In this document: piece after piece, positions 46,229-56,585 of the stretch
How positions within the stretch are numbered: position 1 is the first letter of the stretch
Layout: the number at the start of each line of letters is the position of its first letter
NCBI RefSeq assembly: GCF_029581395.1
Contig: NZ_CP121113.1
Location: 2,662,001 to 2,726,000 of the forward strand
Reading direction: 5' to 3'
Length of the DNA stretch: 64,000 bases
Source: Roseinatronobacter sp. S2
Lineage (GTDB): Bacteria > Pseudomonadota > Alphaproteobacteria > Rhodobacterales > Rhodobacteraceae
Made by a program: the position numbers and the translations under genes
The notes under the pieces: model-generated
What the model was told of the DNA's origin: nothing
The model's database searches: none
The model's input: only the letters and a program-made list of their open reading frames with translations

Positions 46229-46238
46229 GGGCTTGCCC

Positions 46239-47078
46239 CTAGGCGCGCTGCACCGGCGCAAAGAAAATGCCATCGTCCAGAACCGACTGGACGGTGGCGC
46301 GTTTCACCACCGGATCATCCTGCGCAAAGGCGTAGGTCAGTGACATATCGCAAAGCTGGTTGATCAGCCGTGGCACACCGCCGGTGACTTCAAAAATCAG
46401 CATGGCGGCTTGTTTGCTGAATATGCTGGACCGTCCGCCCGCAATCTTCAGGCGGTGCGCAATATAATGCGCAACGGTTTCAGCTTTCATATAGGGCAGA
46501 TGATAATTTGCCGCCACACGCTGCGCGAACTGCACCAGATCGGGGCGGCGCACATGATCGCGCAATTCCGGCTGGCCAATCAGGAAAAGCTGCAACACTT
46601 CTTCCTTGCCCAGATTGATATTGGTCAGCATGCGCAATTCTTCCAGCGCTTCGGGCGACAGGTTCTGCGCCTCGTCAATGACCAGCAGGACACGGCACCC
46701 CTCGTTATATTCCTGTATCAGAAATTCCTGCACTTTCAGGAACTTGCCTTCCTCGCTCAGGTCCGATTTGGTCAGTTCAGGCAACAGCCATTGCAAGATA
46801 TCGCGCGTATTTGGCCGTGTGTTGGTGACCAGTGCAATGGACAACGTATCGTCATCTTCGGCTTCTTCAATGAAATGCTGCAAAAGCACAGTCTTGCCCG
46901 CGCCGATTTCGCCTGTCAGCATTGTAATCGGGGACCGTGTCGCCAACCCGTATTGAAGCATGGCATAGGCCCCGCGCGCGGCATCGGACCAGAACAGAAA
47001 CTCCGGATCGGGCGTCAGGGAAAATGGCCGCTGATGCAGGCCAAAGTGTTCCAGATATGAACTAAAATTATGTGCCAT
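46239..47078 (-). CDS. ExeA-like AAA ATPase, exopolysaccharide-associated
   Basis: 279 residues from the ATG at 47078. It is an AAA+ protein of the ExeA/XrtA-associated type: N-terminal FGLHQRPFSLTPDPEFLFWS, Walker A GEIGAGKT, Walker B LLVIDEAQNLS. The peptidoglycan-binding domain of true ExeA is lacking. Proteins of this type occur next to exopolysaccharide genes. Here the divergent neighbour encodes an ExoY-like sugar transferase, so a role in polysaccharide secretion or synthesis is likely but unproven. Confidence 0.78.
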   Translation of the reverse strand: MAHNFSSYLEHFGLHQRPFSLTPDPEFLFWSDAARGAYAMLQYGLATRSPITMLTGEIGAGKTVLLQHFIEEAEDDDTLSIALVTNTRPNTRDILQWLLPELTKSDLSEEGKFLKVQEFLIQEYNEGCRVLLVIDEAQNLSPEALEELRMLTNINLGKEEVLQLFLIGQPELRDHVRRPDLVQFAQRVAANYHLPYMKAETVAHYIAHRLKIAGGRSSIFSKQAAMLIFEVTGGVPRLINQLCDMSLTYAFAQDDPVVKRATVQSVLDDGIFFAPVQRA

Positions 47079-47482
47079 GGGTCCTTGAAGCCGGTACAAA
47101 ACGCTGAACAGTAGTCTACTGACCCTGATCTACAAGCCGGATGTGACAAAATTCAAGCTGAAACAAGTCAAGGTAGTGGCAAACACACCCGACCTATCCG
47201 GCCGGATCCGCACCCGGTTTCGATTCGGCCAGGGCTGCAAAGAACTGTCCCGATTCTGGCTTGATCTGGACAAAATCGCGGCGCAGTAGGCGTGCATCAA
47301 GAACCACAGCACGACAATTCGTAAACAATCCATCAAATACGCCAAGACCAGGCACAGGCCATGAACAATCCGGCTGGATTTGCCAAAGAATTCTTATAAA
47401 TCCTTTGGGATACATAGAACTTTACATCCCTTAACTTCGGAAGTGTTGTATCAATTTTTAGTCGTTAAGAGTTTGGTAAGCG
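47079..47482. other. Divergent intergenic region, no gene seen
   Basis: About 400 bases between the ExeA-like ATPase and the sugar transferase gene. The right half becomes AT-rich (around 47380-47470) and should hold promoters for both. Short open frames here are not protein-like. Confidence 0.6.
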
Positions 47483-48229
47483 ATGGGTTTGAACAAGACA
47501 TCTGCCCGAAGCACCTCGATCAGGACAAGTAGAATGAGCAGTATGTTGTCTAGTAACAGCCTTGTGCATTTTCGCGCGCAGGCATCAGGTGCACCACGGC
47601 CCCGCGATGTGCCAAACGGGGCATATGCCAGCATCGGCAAGCGCCTGCTCGATCTTGTCTTGGTTGCACTGCTGCTTCCGATCGCCATTCCCGTCATCGC
47701 GCTGTGTGCGGTCATGTTGCTTGTCAACGGACACACCCCGTTTTACGGGCAACTGCGGATTGGCCAGCATGGCCGGGTGTTCCGTATCTGGAAATTGCGG
47801 ACAATGCATGCAGATGCGGACCAGCGCCTTCAGGCCCTTCTGGCCGAAAACAGCGAACTTCGCACCGAATGGGACGCCAAACAGAAACTGCGTGATGACC
47901 CGCGCATCACACGCGTCGGGCATGTCCTGCGGCAAACCTCGATTGACGAGTTGCCCCAGCTTTTCAATGTGCTTCGCGGCGATATGAGTCTGCTTGGCCC
48001 ACGCCCGATGATGCTGGATCAGGTCAAACTCTATGGTCCATCCCTGCCGGCATATCTGGCGTTGCGCCCCGGTATTTCGGGCCTGTGGCAGGTGACCGAA
48101 CGCAATGACGCCGATTTTGAACAACGCGCCATGATTGATGCCGACTATGCAGAAACGCTAAGTCTTGCCAATGATCTGCGGTTGGTGTGGAAAACCATCA
48201 AGGTCGTTATACGCAGCACCGGTATTTGA
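47483..48229 (+). CDS. Undecaprenyl-phosphate sugar-1-phosphate transferase (ExoY-like)
   Basis: 248 residues. An N-terminal cytoplasmic part is followed by a membrane hairpin (LLDLVLVALLLPIAIPVIAL) and the bacterial sugar transferase domain with FRIWKLRTM, QTSIDELPQLFNVLRGDMSL, GPRP and RPGISGLWQV. It moves a sugar-1-phosphate from a nucleotide sugar to the lipid carrier, the first step in exopolysaccharide repeat-unit assembly. The rest of a polysaccharide cluster is not in the window. Starts at 47534 or 47543 are possible alternatives. Confidence 0.88.
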   Translation: MGLNKTSARSTSIRTSRMSSMLSSNSLVHFRAQASGAPRPRDVPNGAYASIGKRLLDLVLVALLLPIAIPVIALCAVMLLVNGHTPFYGQLRIGQHGRVFRIWKLRTMHADADQRLQALLAENSELRTEWDAKQKLRDDPRITRVGHVLRQTSIDELPQLFNVLRGDMSLLGPRPMMLDQVKLYGPSLPAYLALRPGISGLWQVTERNDADFEQRAMIDADYAETLSLANDLRLVWKTIKVVIRSTGI

Positions 48230-48235
48230 CCTGAC

Positions 48236-48973
48236 ATGCGCCTGATAGCCAAAGACACGGGATATCGTCAAAATGAACCGGGTCGCTTGCAACCAGTGGA
48301 AGACAATGTCAAAGCCGCACTCATGGCCCCCAGAAACGTGACATTTCCAACCAAAGCCAACAGTCCGGTCGTGCTGGCACTGGTTGCAATAACGTGCTTG
48401 CCGGAAATCCTGCTGACCCTGTTTGGCGCGACCTTCAGTTCGGCCCCCGAATGGCGCATGACGACCATTGCATACGGGGCGTTCTGGAACGGCCTTTTGC
48501 AGGGATGGGAGCCGCTCTATCCACTTCAGCGCGAGGTGATGTTCATCAGCTACGCATTTTTGCATGGCGGGCTTATGCATCTGCTGGGCAATATGGTTGC
48601 GGTGCTCGCGCTTGGGGGAATTGTCGTTGCGCGCATCGGCCAGAAGGGGTTCTTGCTGCTTTACGCGATAAGCACATTGGGCGGCGCTGCGGGCTTTGCG
48701 CTTCTGTCAGGGTCGGAATCGCCCATGGTCGGGGCATCGGGCGCCGTTTTCGGCCTGATCGGGGCGTGGAAATTCTGGGAATGGCAAGCCCGCCAGCATT
48801 TCGGAAGCCCCATGCGCCCGCTGTGGATGTCCCTTTTGGGACTGACTGTCTTGAATATTGTGCTGTGGGTGCTGTTGTCCGGCCTGCTGGCATGGGAAGC
48901 GCATCTTGGCGGTTTTGTTGCGGGTGTGCTGTTTGCGGCCCTTGTGACACCAACGCTGCGGTATCGTGTATAA
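48236..48973 (+). CDS. Rhomboid intramembrane serine protease
   Basis: 245 residues with about six membrane helices. The catalytic Ser is in GASGAVFGL and the catalytic His in EAHLGGFVAG; the HGGLMHLLGNM motif of helix 2 is present. It cleaves membrane-anchored substrates inside the bilayer; the substrate is unknown. It starts 6 bases after the sugar transferase gene and may be co-transcribed. Its last about 10 codons (TPTLRYRV) lie inside a direct repeat whose second copy is 320 bases further on. Confidence 0.88.
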   Translation: MRLIAKDTGYRQNEPGRLQPVEDNVKAALMAPRNVTFPTKANSPVVLALVAITCLPEILLTLFGATFSSAPEWRMTTIAYGAFWNGLLQGWEPLYPLQREVMFISYAFLHGGLMHLLGNMVAVLALGGIVVARIGQKGFLLLYAISTLGGAAGFALLSGSESPMVGASGAVFGLIGAWKFWEWQARQHFGSPMRPLWMSLLGLTVLNIVLWVLLSGLLAWEAHLGGFVAGVLFAALVTPTLRYRV

Positions 48974-49022
48974 CGGCCAGGCGGGCAACAGTCCGGCTGC
49001 GCACAGTTCTGGCAGGTTTGTA
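48938..49022 (+). repeat. Junction direct repeat, copy 1
   Basis: It covers the rhomboid 3' end. It shares GACACCAACGCTGCGGTATCG and, after a few differences, the 24-base word from 48978 (AGGCGGGCAACAGTCCGGCT...) with copy 2 at 49266-49349. It also holds a decayed match to the end of the LytTR gene (AAGLLPA on the minus strand). Confidence 0.85.
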
Positions 49023-49065
49023 AGTGGTGCTGGCCATTTTAGACGGCGGAGCATAGATAAAGTCC

Positions 49066-49228
49066 GCACCAGCGGTGGGCCGGGGACTGCCGGTCCGACA
49101 CTATAGGGAAAGCACTTTATCCAAGCGGCATACTCCGACGGTTAAGGACTACACTGACGCCAGCCAAAGCGGCAGACCGCGGGACGGCCCACCGATGGCG
49201 CGGCGGGCTGCGCCCTTTGCGCCGCGCC
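49066..49228 (-). repeat. Dispersed 136-bp inverted-repeat element, copy C
   Basis: The core 49066-49201 is the inverted orientation of copies A and B and again exactly 136 bp. It has ends GCACCAGCGGTGGGCCG and CGGCCCACCGATGGCGC. The hairpin arm (GGCGGGCTGCGCCC...CGCGCC) follows at 49202-49228. It sits between the two halves of the junction duplication. Confidence 0.85.
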
Positions 49229-49265
49229 TGCAAATATCCAACGGTGCGGGCATCGCCGACACAAC

Positions 49266-49349
49266 CGGCCTTGGGACACCAACGCTGCGGTATCGCGTGT
49301 CACTGCTAGGCGGGCAACAGTCCGGCTGCGCGCAGCGCGGGCAAGTTAG
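49266..49349 (+). repeat. Junction direct repeat, copy 2
   Basis: The second copy of the 48938 repeat. It contains the genuine 3' end of the LytTR gene on the minus strand and a decayed version of the rhomboid tail (TPTLRYRV without a stop) on the plus strand. Confidence 0.85.
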
Positions 49350-50055
49350 AACGGCTTACCGGAACCTCCGCCCCATCAGCCATGCCCAAAACGACCCTGC
49401 CCTGCCGCCGCTCCACGCGCAAGATTTCTTCGGGCACAACCCAATGCGACCGGTGAACACGGATGCCCGCCCCGTGCAAGGCGGCCTCGGCATCGGCCAT
49501 GCGCATCAGGATCAGTTCGGACCCGTTGCGCGTGACAACCAGCAGGTAATGATCCTGCGCTTCCAGCCGGATCAGCGGCCCGCGTTTTTGCAGCGGCAGG
49601 CGCGCAACGAAAATATCCGCAGCGGTCGTGTCACCTTCCGTCGCATTTGCAGGGCGCAGCCAGATCATCAGCGCATGAATGGCCCCTGCAATAACCAGCA
49701 CAATCATGACCAGCCACAAAAAGCCTGCCATATTGCCCGCATGCCAGCCGGGAAACAGCACCACATTCAGGCCAAAGACCAGCCCGCCAAGGATGACCGC
49801 ATAGGCCACGCTGACGGCGGCACGCATGACGGGACGCGCAGGCAAATGCTGTTGCAGGCGGCGCAGGGCAAAATGCAACACAATCGCGCCCGCAATCACA
49901 CCGCCCCAATACAGCGCACGCGGCCGCAGGGATAGCGCATCCATTGTGCCAAAAGGGCCAGCCAGTGTCGCCAGAACCGTCAGGCCAAGCCACAGCGCGC
50001 CAGTCTCGCGCCATTCACGAAGCGTGAGTTGCAGCGCCCTGAAACGCATGGTCAT
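49306..50055 (-). CDS. Membrane-anchored LytTR-family transcription regulator
   Basis: 249 residues from the ATG at 50055; an in-frame ATG at 50049 is equally placed. The N-terminal half has four membrane segments. The C-terminal about 100 residues form a LytTR DNA-binding domain (LIRLEAQDHYLLVVTRNGSE..., HRSHWVVPEEILRVERR). It lacks a response-regulator receiver domain, so the signal is presumably sensed in the membrane. It is divergent from a small membrane protein gene with overlapping upstream regions. LytTR proteins often control a neighbouring membrane protein, which is a fair hypothesis here. Confidence 0.83.
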   Translation of the reverse strand: MTMRFRALQLTLREWRETGALWLGLTVLATLAGPFGTMDALSLRPRALYWGGVIAGAIVLHFALRRLQQHLPARPVMRAAVSVAYAVILGGLVFGLNVVLFPGWHAGNMAGFLWLVMIVLVIAGAIHALMIWLRPANATEGDTTAADIFVARLPLQKRGPLIRLEAQDHYLLVVTRNGSELILMRMADAEAALHGAGIRVHRSHWVVPEEILRVERRQGRVVLGMADGAEVPVSRSNLPALRAAGLLPA

Positions 50056-50156
50056 TCGCGAAATCCCCTGACAGTCGACGCACCCTTTATTGCCGTGCGG
50101 TGCTGCCGAATGCAAACCCTGCAACCACTATTCAACCTATGGACATGGGACGCAAC

Positions 50157-50561
50157 ATGGCACTGACTCTGGCCCCGCTTGTAAACACGACACTGGCAAT
50201 ACAAATCCACACCGCCGCCGCGATGATCGCAATTGTCGTAACGCTGCTGATTTTCACACGCCCAAGGGGGTCGCGCGCGCACAGGCGTCTGGGCTGGGTA
50301 TGGGTCGGTGCAATGCTGACCGTCGCCCTGACCAGTTTCGGCATCCGGCATGGCGGCCCTCTTTGGGGCTATGGCTGGATACACCTGCTGTCACTCTGGG
50401 TGATCGCGGGCATTGGCTATGCACTTATCCAGATCAGGCGCGGGCAGATCGCGCGCCACCGCGGCATGATGCTGGGCATGGTCTGGGGCGGGTTGGTGAT
50501 TGCGGGCGCATTCACCCTGGCCCCCGGACGCATCATGCACGCGGTTCTGATCGGGGGCTAG
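50157..50561 (+). CDS. Small membrane protein, DUF2306-like
   Basis: 134 residues with a start at 50157; an upstream GTG (50100) and ATGs (50139, 50145) remain possible. Four membrane segments are seen. The conserved His-Arg pairs between helices ([29 protein letters not shown]) resemble DUF2306 proteins, a family of unknown function with possible haem or metal contacts through those His residues. It is divergent from the LytTR gene and convergent with folD. Confidence 0.65.
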   Translation: MALTLAPLVNTTLAIQIHTAAAMIAIVVTLLIFTRPRGSRAHRRLGWVWVGAMLTVALTSFGIRHGGPLWGYGWIHLLSLWVIAGIGYALIQIRRGQIARHRGMMLGMVWGGLVIAGAFTLAPGRIMHAVLIGG

Positions 50562-51448
50562 ACTGTCAGCCCTTCGGGTTCGGGCAGACCATTGGCGCGG
50601 CAGGCCGCTGTCACGGTATTGGCCAGCAAGCAGGCAATGGTCATCGGGCCAACGCCCCCCGGAACCGGCGTAATCGCGCCCGCAACCGCTGCCGCGCTTT
50701 CAAAATGGACATCGCCCACCAGCTTGTTACGGCCCTCGCGTTCCACACGGTTGATGCCCACATCAATAACGGTCGCACCCGGCTTCACCCAATCACCGGA
50801 AATCATTTCAGCGCGCCCCACCGCCGCCACCAGAATATCGGCACTGCGGCACATGGCAGGCAGGTCCCTGGTGCGCGAATGCGCGATTGTCACGGTGCAA
50901 CTGTCACCCAGCAACAGCTGCGCCATGGGCTTGCCCACAATATTGGACCGGCCCACGACGACCGCATGCATCCCCGACAGGTCCCCGTGATAATCACGCA
51001 GCATCATCAGGCACCCAAGCGGGGTGCAGGGCACCATGCTTTTCTGTCCGGTCCCCAACAGACCGACATTCGAGATGTGAAAGCCGTCAACATCCTTGGC
51101 GGGATCAATCGCATTGATCACCAGATCGGAATCCAGATGCGCGGGAAGGGGCAATTGCACAAGAATACCATGCACTTCGGGGTCACGGTTCAACCTGTCG
51201 ATCAGGTCAAGCAGATGGGCTTCCGAGGTGTCATCGGCCAGCTTGTGTTCAAACGAGTTCATCCCGGCTTCAAGCGTCTGTTTGCCCTTGGAGCGCACAT
51301 AGACCTGACTTGCAGGATCATCCCCCAGCAGCACCACGGCCAGACCGGGTGTCAGGCTGTGATCCGCCTTCAGCCTGCCTACATGCGTTGCAACCTTGGC
51401 CCGAACCCGCGCTGCAAATTCCTTACCGTCGATAATAGCTGCGCTCAT
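50558..51448 (-). CDS. folD: Methylene-THF dehydrogenase / cyclohydrolase
   Basis: 296 residues. The substrate-binding [14 protein letters not shown] segment holds the catalytic Lys. The NADP-binding segment [15 protein letters not shown] and the C-terminal [15 protein letters not shown] are conserved. It interconverts methylene-, methenyl- and formyl-tetrahydrofolate in the cytosol. Together with fhs nearby it completes the C1 route between formate and the thymidylate/purine pools. Its 3' end overlaps the small membrane protein gene by four bases on the opposite strand. Confidence 0.94.
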   Translation of the reverse strand: MSAAIIDGKEFAARVRAKVATHVGRLKADHSLTPGLAVVLLGDDPASQVYVRSKGKQTLEAGMNSFEHKLADDTSEAHLLDLIDRLNRDPEVHGILVQLPLPAHLDSDLVINAIDPAKDVDGFHISNVGLLGTGQKSMVPCTPLGCLMMLRDYHGDLSGMHAVVVGRSNIVGKPMAQLLLGDSCTVTIAHSRTRDLPAMCRSADILVAAVGRAEMISGDWVKPGATVIDVGINRVEREGRNKLVGDVHFESAAAVAGAITPVPGGVGPMTIACLLANTVTAACRANGLPEPEGLTV

Positions 51449-51458
51449 GCGTCGATCC

Positions 51459-51506
51459 TTTGTTCAGCTTGGCCTTTGTTCAGCTTGGCCTTTGTTCAGC
51501 TTGGCC
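51459..51506. repeat. 16-bp tandem repeat, three copies
   Basis: TTTGTTCAGCTTGGCC is repeated three times without change. The third copy overlaps the stop and last codons of the chorismate mutase gene, so the extra copies look like replication slippage that moved the folD start away. Confidence 0.9.
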
Positions 51507-51792
51507 CCAACACGCGTTCCTCGCGTGCAATCGACCAGTCAATGATCTGTTGCCACAATCCGTGCGTCAACTCGGCGTCCAGACCGGCACGCGTGGCGTT
51601 TTGGTTAATATTGTCCAGCACCTGCGCCACGCGCTCGTCGATGCGCGCGGGCAACCCTGCGGCGGGCTTCAACTGCGCGGCGCGGTCGATATAGCCTACG
51701 CGTTCTGCCAGCAGGGCAATCAGGGCGCAATCAATCCGGTCAATCTCGGCGCGCAATTCGGTCATGTTCTGACATTGTGCTGCACTGGGCAT
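51496..51792 (-). CDS. Chorismate mutase, type II
   Basis: 98 residues from the ATG at 51792, which follows GGAG at 8 bases. The AroQ helical bundle is visible: LRAEIDRIDCALIALLAERVGYID and LKPAAGLPARIDERVAQVLDN, with catalytic Arg, Lys and Glu positions. It converts chorismate to prephenate for Phe/Tyr synthesis. It lies between fhs and folD on the same strand. The last codons overlap the tandem repeat. Other family members make salicylate or isochorismate products, but the short form here is the plain mutase type. Confidence 0.88.
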   Translation of the reverse strand: MPSAAQCQNMTELRAEIDRIDCALIALLAERVGYIDRAAQLKPAAGLPARIDERVAQVLDNINQNATRAGLDAELTHGLWQQIIDWSIAREERVLGPS

Positions 51793-51928
51793 AGGGGACA
51801 CTCCATTCTTCATGAACCTGCTGCCTCCTACCCTGCGGGCCGGTGCTGTGCAATGTGCCCATAGGGGATGGTGGGCGGGGCGATGCGCGCATATGCGCGC
51901 GAGCGTCCGTCCATCACCCCCGCTGCGG

Positions 51929-53605
<1,677 letters not shown>

Positions 53606-53770
53606 GTGTTCTCGTCCCTGCGGTAAGGTGTCGCTGCTGCCACAGCTATAGCGGTGCGGGGCCGGACACACAGCCGCGATTCCGACATTTTCGGCACCGG
53701 AAACGCCTTTCGCATTTCCGATTGGAAACCAAAGGGGTGCAGCGGGAAACCTGCGCCCTGAAACAGTAAA

Positions 53771-53801
53771 AAGGCACGGGGGGATATGCCCCCCGTGCCT
53801 T
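53771..53801 (-). terminator. Rho-independent terminator of asd
   Basis: AAGGCACGGGGGG and CCCCCCGTGCCTT form a long, nearly perfect stem followed on the minus strand by TTTTTAC. It lies 33 bases after the asd stop. Confidence 0.9.
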
Positions 53802-53833
53802 AGTGTGATTTATAGTTTCAATGATCGCCGTGA

Positions 53834-54856
53834 TCAGCCTTTTTTCAGGCAGCGGCTTCCCAGCACTTCGGCAATCTGCACCGCATTCAACGCAGCACCC
53901 TTGCGCAGGTTATCGCTGACGCACCATATGTTCAGGCCGTTATCGATGGTCGAGTCCTGACGGATGCGGCTGATAAAGGTTGCGTATTCGCCCACGCATT
54001 CGATCGGGGTGATGTAGCCACCGGCTTCGCGCTTGTCGATCACCAGAATACCGGGCGCTTCGCGCAGAATTTCGCGGGCTTCATCCTCGTCCAGAAAATC
54101 CTCGAATTCGATGTTGATGGATTCGGAATGCCCCACGAAAACCGGCACGCGCACGCAGGTCGCCGTGACCTTGATTTTGGTGTCGATAATCTTCTTGGTT
54201 TCGGCGACCATTTTCCATTCTTCTTTTGTCGAACCGTCATCCATGAAAACATCGATATGCGGGATGACATTGAACGCGATCTGCTTTGGATAGACGCTTG
54301 GCGCCACTTCCTGACCGGGGACATACACGCCCTTGGTCTGGTTCCACAGCTCGTCAATGGCTTCCTTGCCCGACCCCGACACCGATTGATAGGTGCTGAC
54401 CACCACGCGCTTGATGCGGGCACGGTCATGCAACGGCTTCAGCGCCACCACCATCTGCGCGGTGGAACAGTTCGGGTTGGCGATGATGTTTTTCTTGGTG
54501 TAGCCATCCACCGCTTCGGCGTTCACTTCCGGCACCACCAGCGGCACATCGGGGTCGTAACGATACAGCGACGAATTGTCGATCACCACACAGCCCGCCT
54601 TGGCCGCGATGGGGGCGTATTTCTGGGTGGCTTCGGACCCGATGGCAAACAAGGCCATGTCCCAGCCCGTGAAATCGAACTGCTCCAGATCCTGACATTT
54701 CAAAGTTCGGTCGCCAAAGCTGACTTCGGTTCCCTGAGAGCGGCGCGATGCCAGCGCAGCAATCTCGTCAACCGGAAACTCGCGCTCGGCGAGGATATTC
54801 AGCATTTCGCGGCCCACATTCCCTGTGGCACCGACAACGACGACTCTATAGCCCAT
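53834..54856 (-). CDS. asd: Aspartate-semialdehyde dehydrogenase
   Basis: 340 residues from the ATG at 54856; an open frame continues to 54889. The N-terminus is VVVVGATGNVGREML, the NADP-binding loop. The catalytic Cys is in NPNCSTAQMV and the conserved Gln/His segment follows. It reduces aspartyl phosphate to the semialdehyde that leads to Lys, Thr, Met and diaminopimelate. It is a lone gene with a strong terminator, and its upstream region is shared with ureD, which is divergent. Confidence 0.95.
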   Translation of the reverse strand: MGYRVVVVGATGNVGREMLNILAEREFPVDEIAALASRRSQGTEVSFGDRTLKCQDLEQFDFTGWDMALFAIGSEATQKYAPIAAKAGCVVIDNSSLYRYDPDVPLVVPEVNAEAVDGYTKKNIIANPNCSTAQMVVALKPLHDRARIKRVVVSTYQSVSGSGKEAIDELWNQTKGVYVPGQEVAPSVYPKQIAFNVIPHIDVFMDDGSTKEEWKMVAETKKIIDTKIKVTATCVRVPVFVGHSESINIEFEDFLDEDEAREILREAPGILVIDKREAGGYITPIECVGEYATFISRIRQDSTIDNGLNIWCVSDNLRKGAALNAVQIAEVLGSRCLKKG

Positions 54857-55145
54857 ATTGGCCTCCTTGAAACAAGTGATTGGGCACATACCGCATCCGT
54901 GGCGAAAGGTGAAGGGGCGCGTTCTTCAAGGATTTGTGCCACGCTTTTTCACCGCCCCGCGCCTAAGGCCGTCACGCGCCACGCGTATGATTTCATTTTG
55001 CATATAATTTAGCCAAAGTGCACAAAATTTAACCGTCTTGCATCTGCGCACGGCCTCGCCCTCGCATTCCGGCGCGCCCCGATGCGGCGGGGCTGGATTG
55101 GCCACCCAAGCCCTTGATAGCGACACATCATATATAGAGGTGCGC
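54857..55145. promoter_or_regulatory. Divergent asd-ureD intergenic region
   Basis: 289 bases. It holds an AT-rich core around 54985-55030 with a TATAAT at 55003-55008 and no obvious -35 at standard spacing. Promoters of both asd and the urease operon must lie here. I see no gene. Confidence 0.5.
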
Positions 55146-55955
55146 ATGATCCCGCTGAAACTGTCAGACCCCCACCAGCGCAGCAAGGGCCTTGCCCGTG
55201 CAGAGTTCTTTGCGCAAGGCGGGCGGGCCGTTCTGGGCGATCTGTATCAACAAGGGTCCGCCAAACTGATTGTTCTGCCGGGGCCGGAACTGGTGTTTCT
55301 GAACACATCTGGCGGGTTAACGGGGGGCGACAGGCTGGGCCTGAACATTACCTTGGGCGCGCAGTGCCGCCTGACCGCCACCACCCAGACGGCCGAACGC
55401 GCCTATCGCAGCACATCGGGCGCAGCACATGTCGATATTGCCATGACTGTGGGGGATGGCGCGCATCTGGACTGGCTGCCGCAGGAAACCATTTTGTTTG
55501 ACGCCGCGCAATTGCGCCGGCGCACCATCATCACCCTTGGGGTGGGCGCAAGCTGCCTGATGGCCGAAACCGTGGTTCTGGGACGCGCCGCCATGGGCGA
55601 GCATGTCACAGCGCTGGATTTCCACGACTGGCGGCTGATCCGGCACGGCGACACGCCCTGCCATGCCGAGGCCTTGGCGCTGGACGCCCCGCGCCTGAAC
55701 AGCCGTGCCGCAGGGCTGGCGGGCATGCGCGCGTTTGCAACGCTGGTTCTGGTCGCAGATGGTGCGCAGGACAAACTGGCGCTGGCGCGCGCCGCCCTGC
55801 ACCCCGACCCAGACGTGAACGCCGCCGCATCCGCGATGCCGGGGCGGCTGGTGGTGCGCCTGATGGCGCGCGACAACTGGCCCTTGCGCAAACAGATGGT
55901 GCGGCTGCTGCATGCGCTGCGCCCTTCCCCCCTTCCCCGTGTCTGGCAAATGTGA
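55146..55955 (+). CDS. ureD: Urease accessory protein UreD
   Basis: 269 residues from the ATG at 55146. The family segments FLNTSGGLTGGDRL and TATTQTAERAYRS are intact. UreD (UreH) is the scaffold on apo-urease to which UreF and UreG bind when nickel is delivered. It opens the operon ureD-ureA-ureB-orf-ureC-orf-ureE-ureF-ureG. The frame is open upstream to 55038, but those codons are not UreD-like. Confidence 0.93.
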   Translation: MIPLKLSDPHQRSKGLARAEFFAQGGRAVLGDLYQQGSAKLIVLPGPELVFLNTSGGLTGGDRLGLNITLGAQCRLTATTQTAERAYRSTSGAAHVDIAMTVGDGAHLDWLPQETILFDAAQLRRRTIITLGVGASCLMAETVVLGRAAMGEHVTALDFHDWRLIRHGDTPCHAEALALDAPRLNSRAAGLAGMRAFATLVLVADGAQDKLALARAALHPDPDVNAAASAMPGRLVVRLMARDNWPLRKQMVRLLHALRPSPLPRVWQM

Positions 55956-55965
55956 GTAGATCTTC

Positions 55966-56283
55966 ATGAACCTGAACCCTCGTGAAAAAGACAAGCTTCT
56001 GGTGGCACTGGCCGCCATGGTGGCGCGCAACCGGCTGGCGCGCGGCGTCAAGCTGAACCACCCCGAAGCCATCGCCCTGATCACCGATTATGTGGTCGAA
56101 GGGGCGCGTGACGGGCGCAGCGTGGCCGACCTGATGCAGGCTGGCGCGCATGTCATCACGGCTGATCAATGCATGGACGGCATTCCATCCATGATCCATT
56201 CGGTGCAGGTCGAAGCCACCTTTCCCGATGGCACAAAACTGGTCACCGTTCACCACCCCATCCGCGAAAGGGCACCGACATGA
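55966..56283 (+). CDS. ureA: Urease subunit gamma
   Basis: 105 residues, the small gamma subunit with [37 protein letters not shown] and [26 protein letters not shown]. It assembles with UreB and UreC into the (alpha-beta-gamma)3 apo-enzyme. Its stop overlaps the ureB start (ATGA). Confidence 0.96.
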   Translation: MNLNPREKDKLLVALAAMVARNRLARGVKLNHPEAIALITDYVVEGARDGRSVADLMQAGAHVITADQCMDGIPSMIHSVQVEATFPDGTKLVTVHHPIRERAPT

Positions 56284-56585
56284 TCCCCGGACAGATATTC
56301 ACCCTTGATGGCGAGATCGAAGTGAATGCAGGCCAGCCGGTCACCACGCTGATGGTTGCCAATACCGGCGACCGGCCCATTCAGGTGGGCAGCCATTTCC
56401 ATTTTGCCGAAGCCAATGCCGGGCTTGAATTTGACCGCGCTGCCGCCCACGGGCTGCGGCTGGACATTGCTGCCGGAACCGCCGTGCGCTTTGAGCCGGG
56501 CCAGCGGCGCGACGTGTCGCTGGTGCCCTATGGCGGGGGGCGTATGGTTTACGGGTTCAATGGCAAGGTTATGGGGGCGCTCTGA
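56280..56585 (+). CDS. ureB: Urease subunit beta
   Basis: 101 residues: [17 protein letters not shown] and [14 protein letters not shown], the conserved beta-subunit core. Its stop is part of a TGATG overlap with the next ORF, which is not ureC as in most operons but a 106-codon low-GC frame. The last codons (ATGGGGGCGCTCTGA) recur 320 bases on, just before ureC. Confidence 0.95.
   Translation: MIPGQIFTLDGEIEVNAGQPVTTLMVANTGDRPIQVGSHFHFAEANAGLEFDRAAAHGLRLDIAAGTAVRFEPGQRRDVSLVPYGGGRMVYGFNGKVMGAL

Noticed and set aside
47130..47415. Short minus-strand frames in the divergent gap before the sugar transferase
   Set aside because: No ribosome site, no family pattern and frames overlapping each other; treated as non-coding.
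54128..55012. Plus-strand frame opposite asd
   Set aside because: Antisense shadow; asd has its catalytic Cys motif and a terminator in place.
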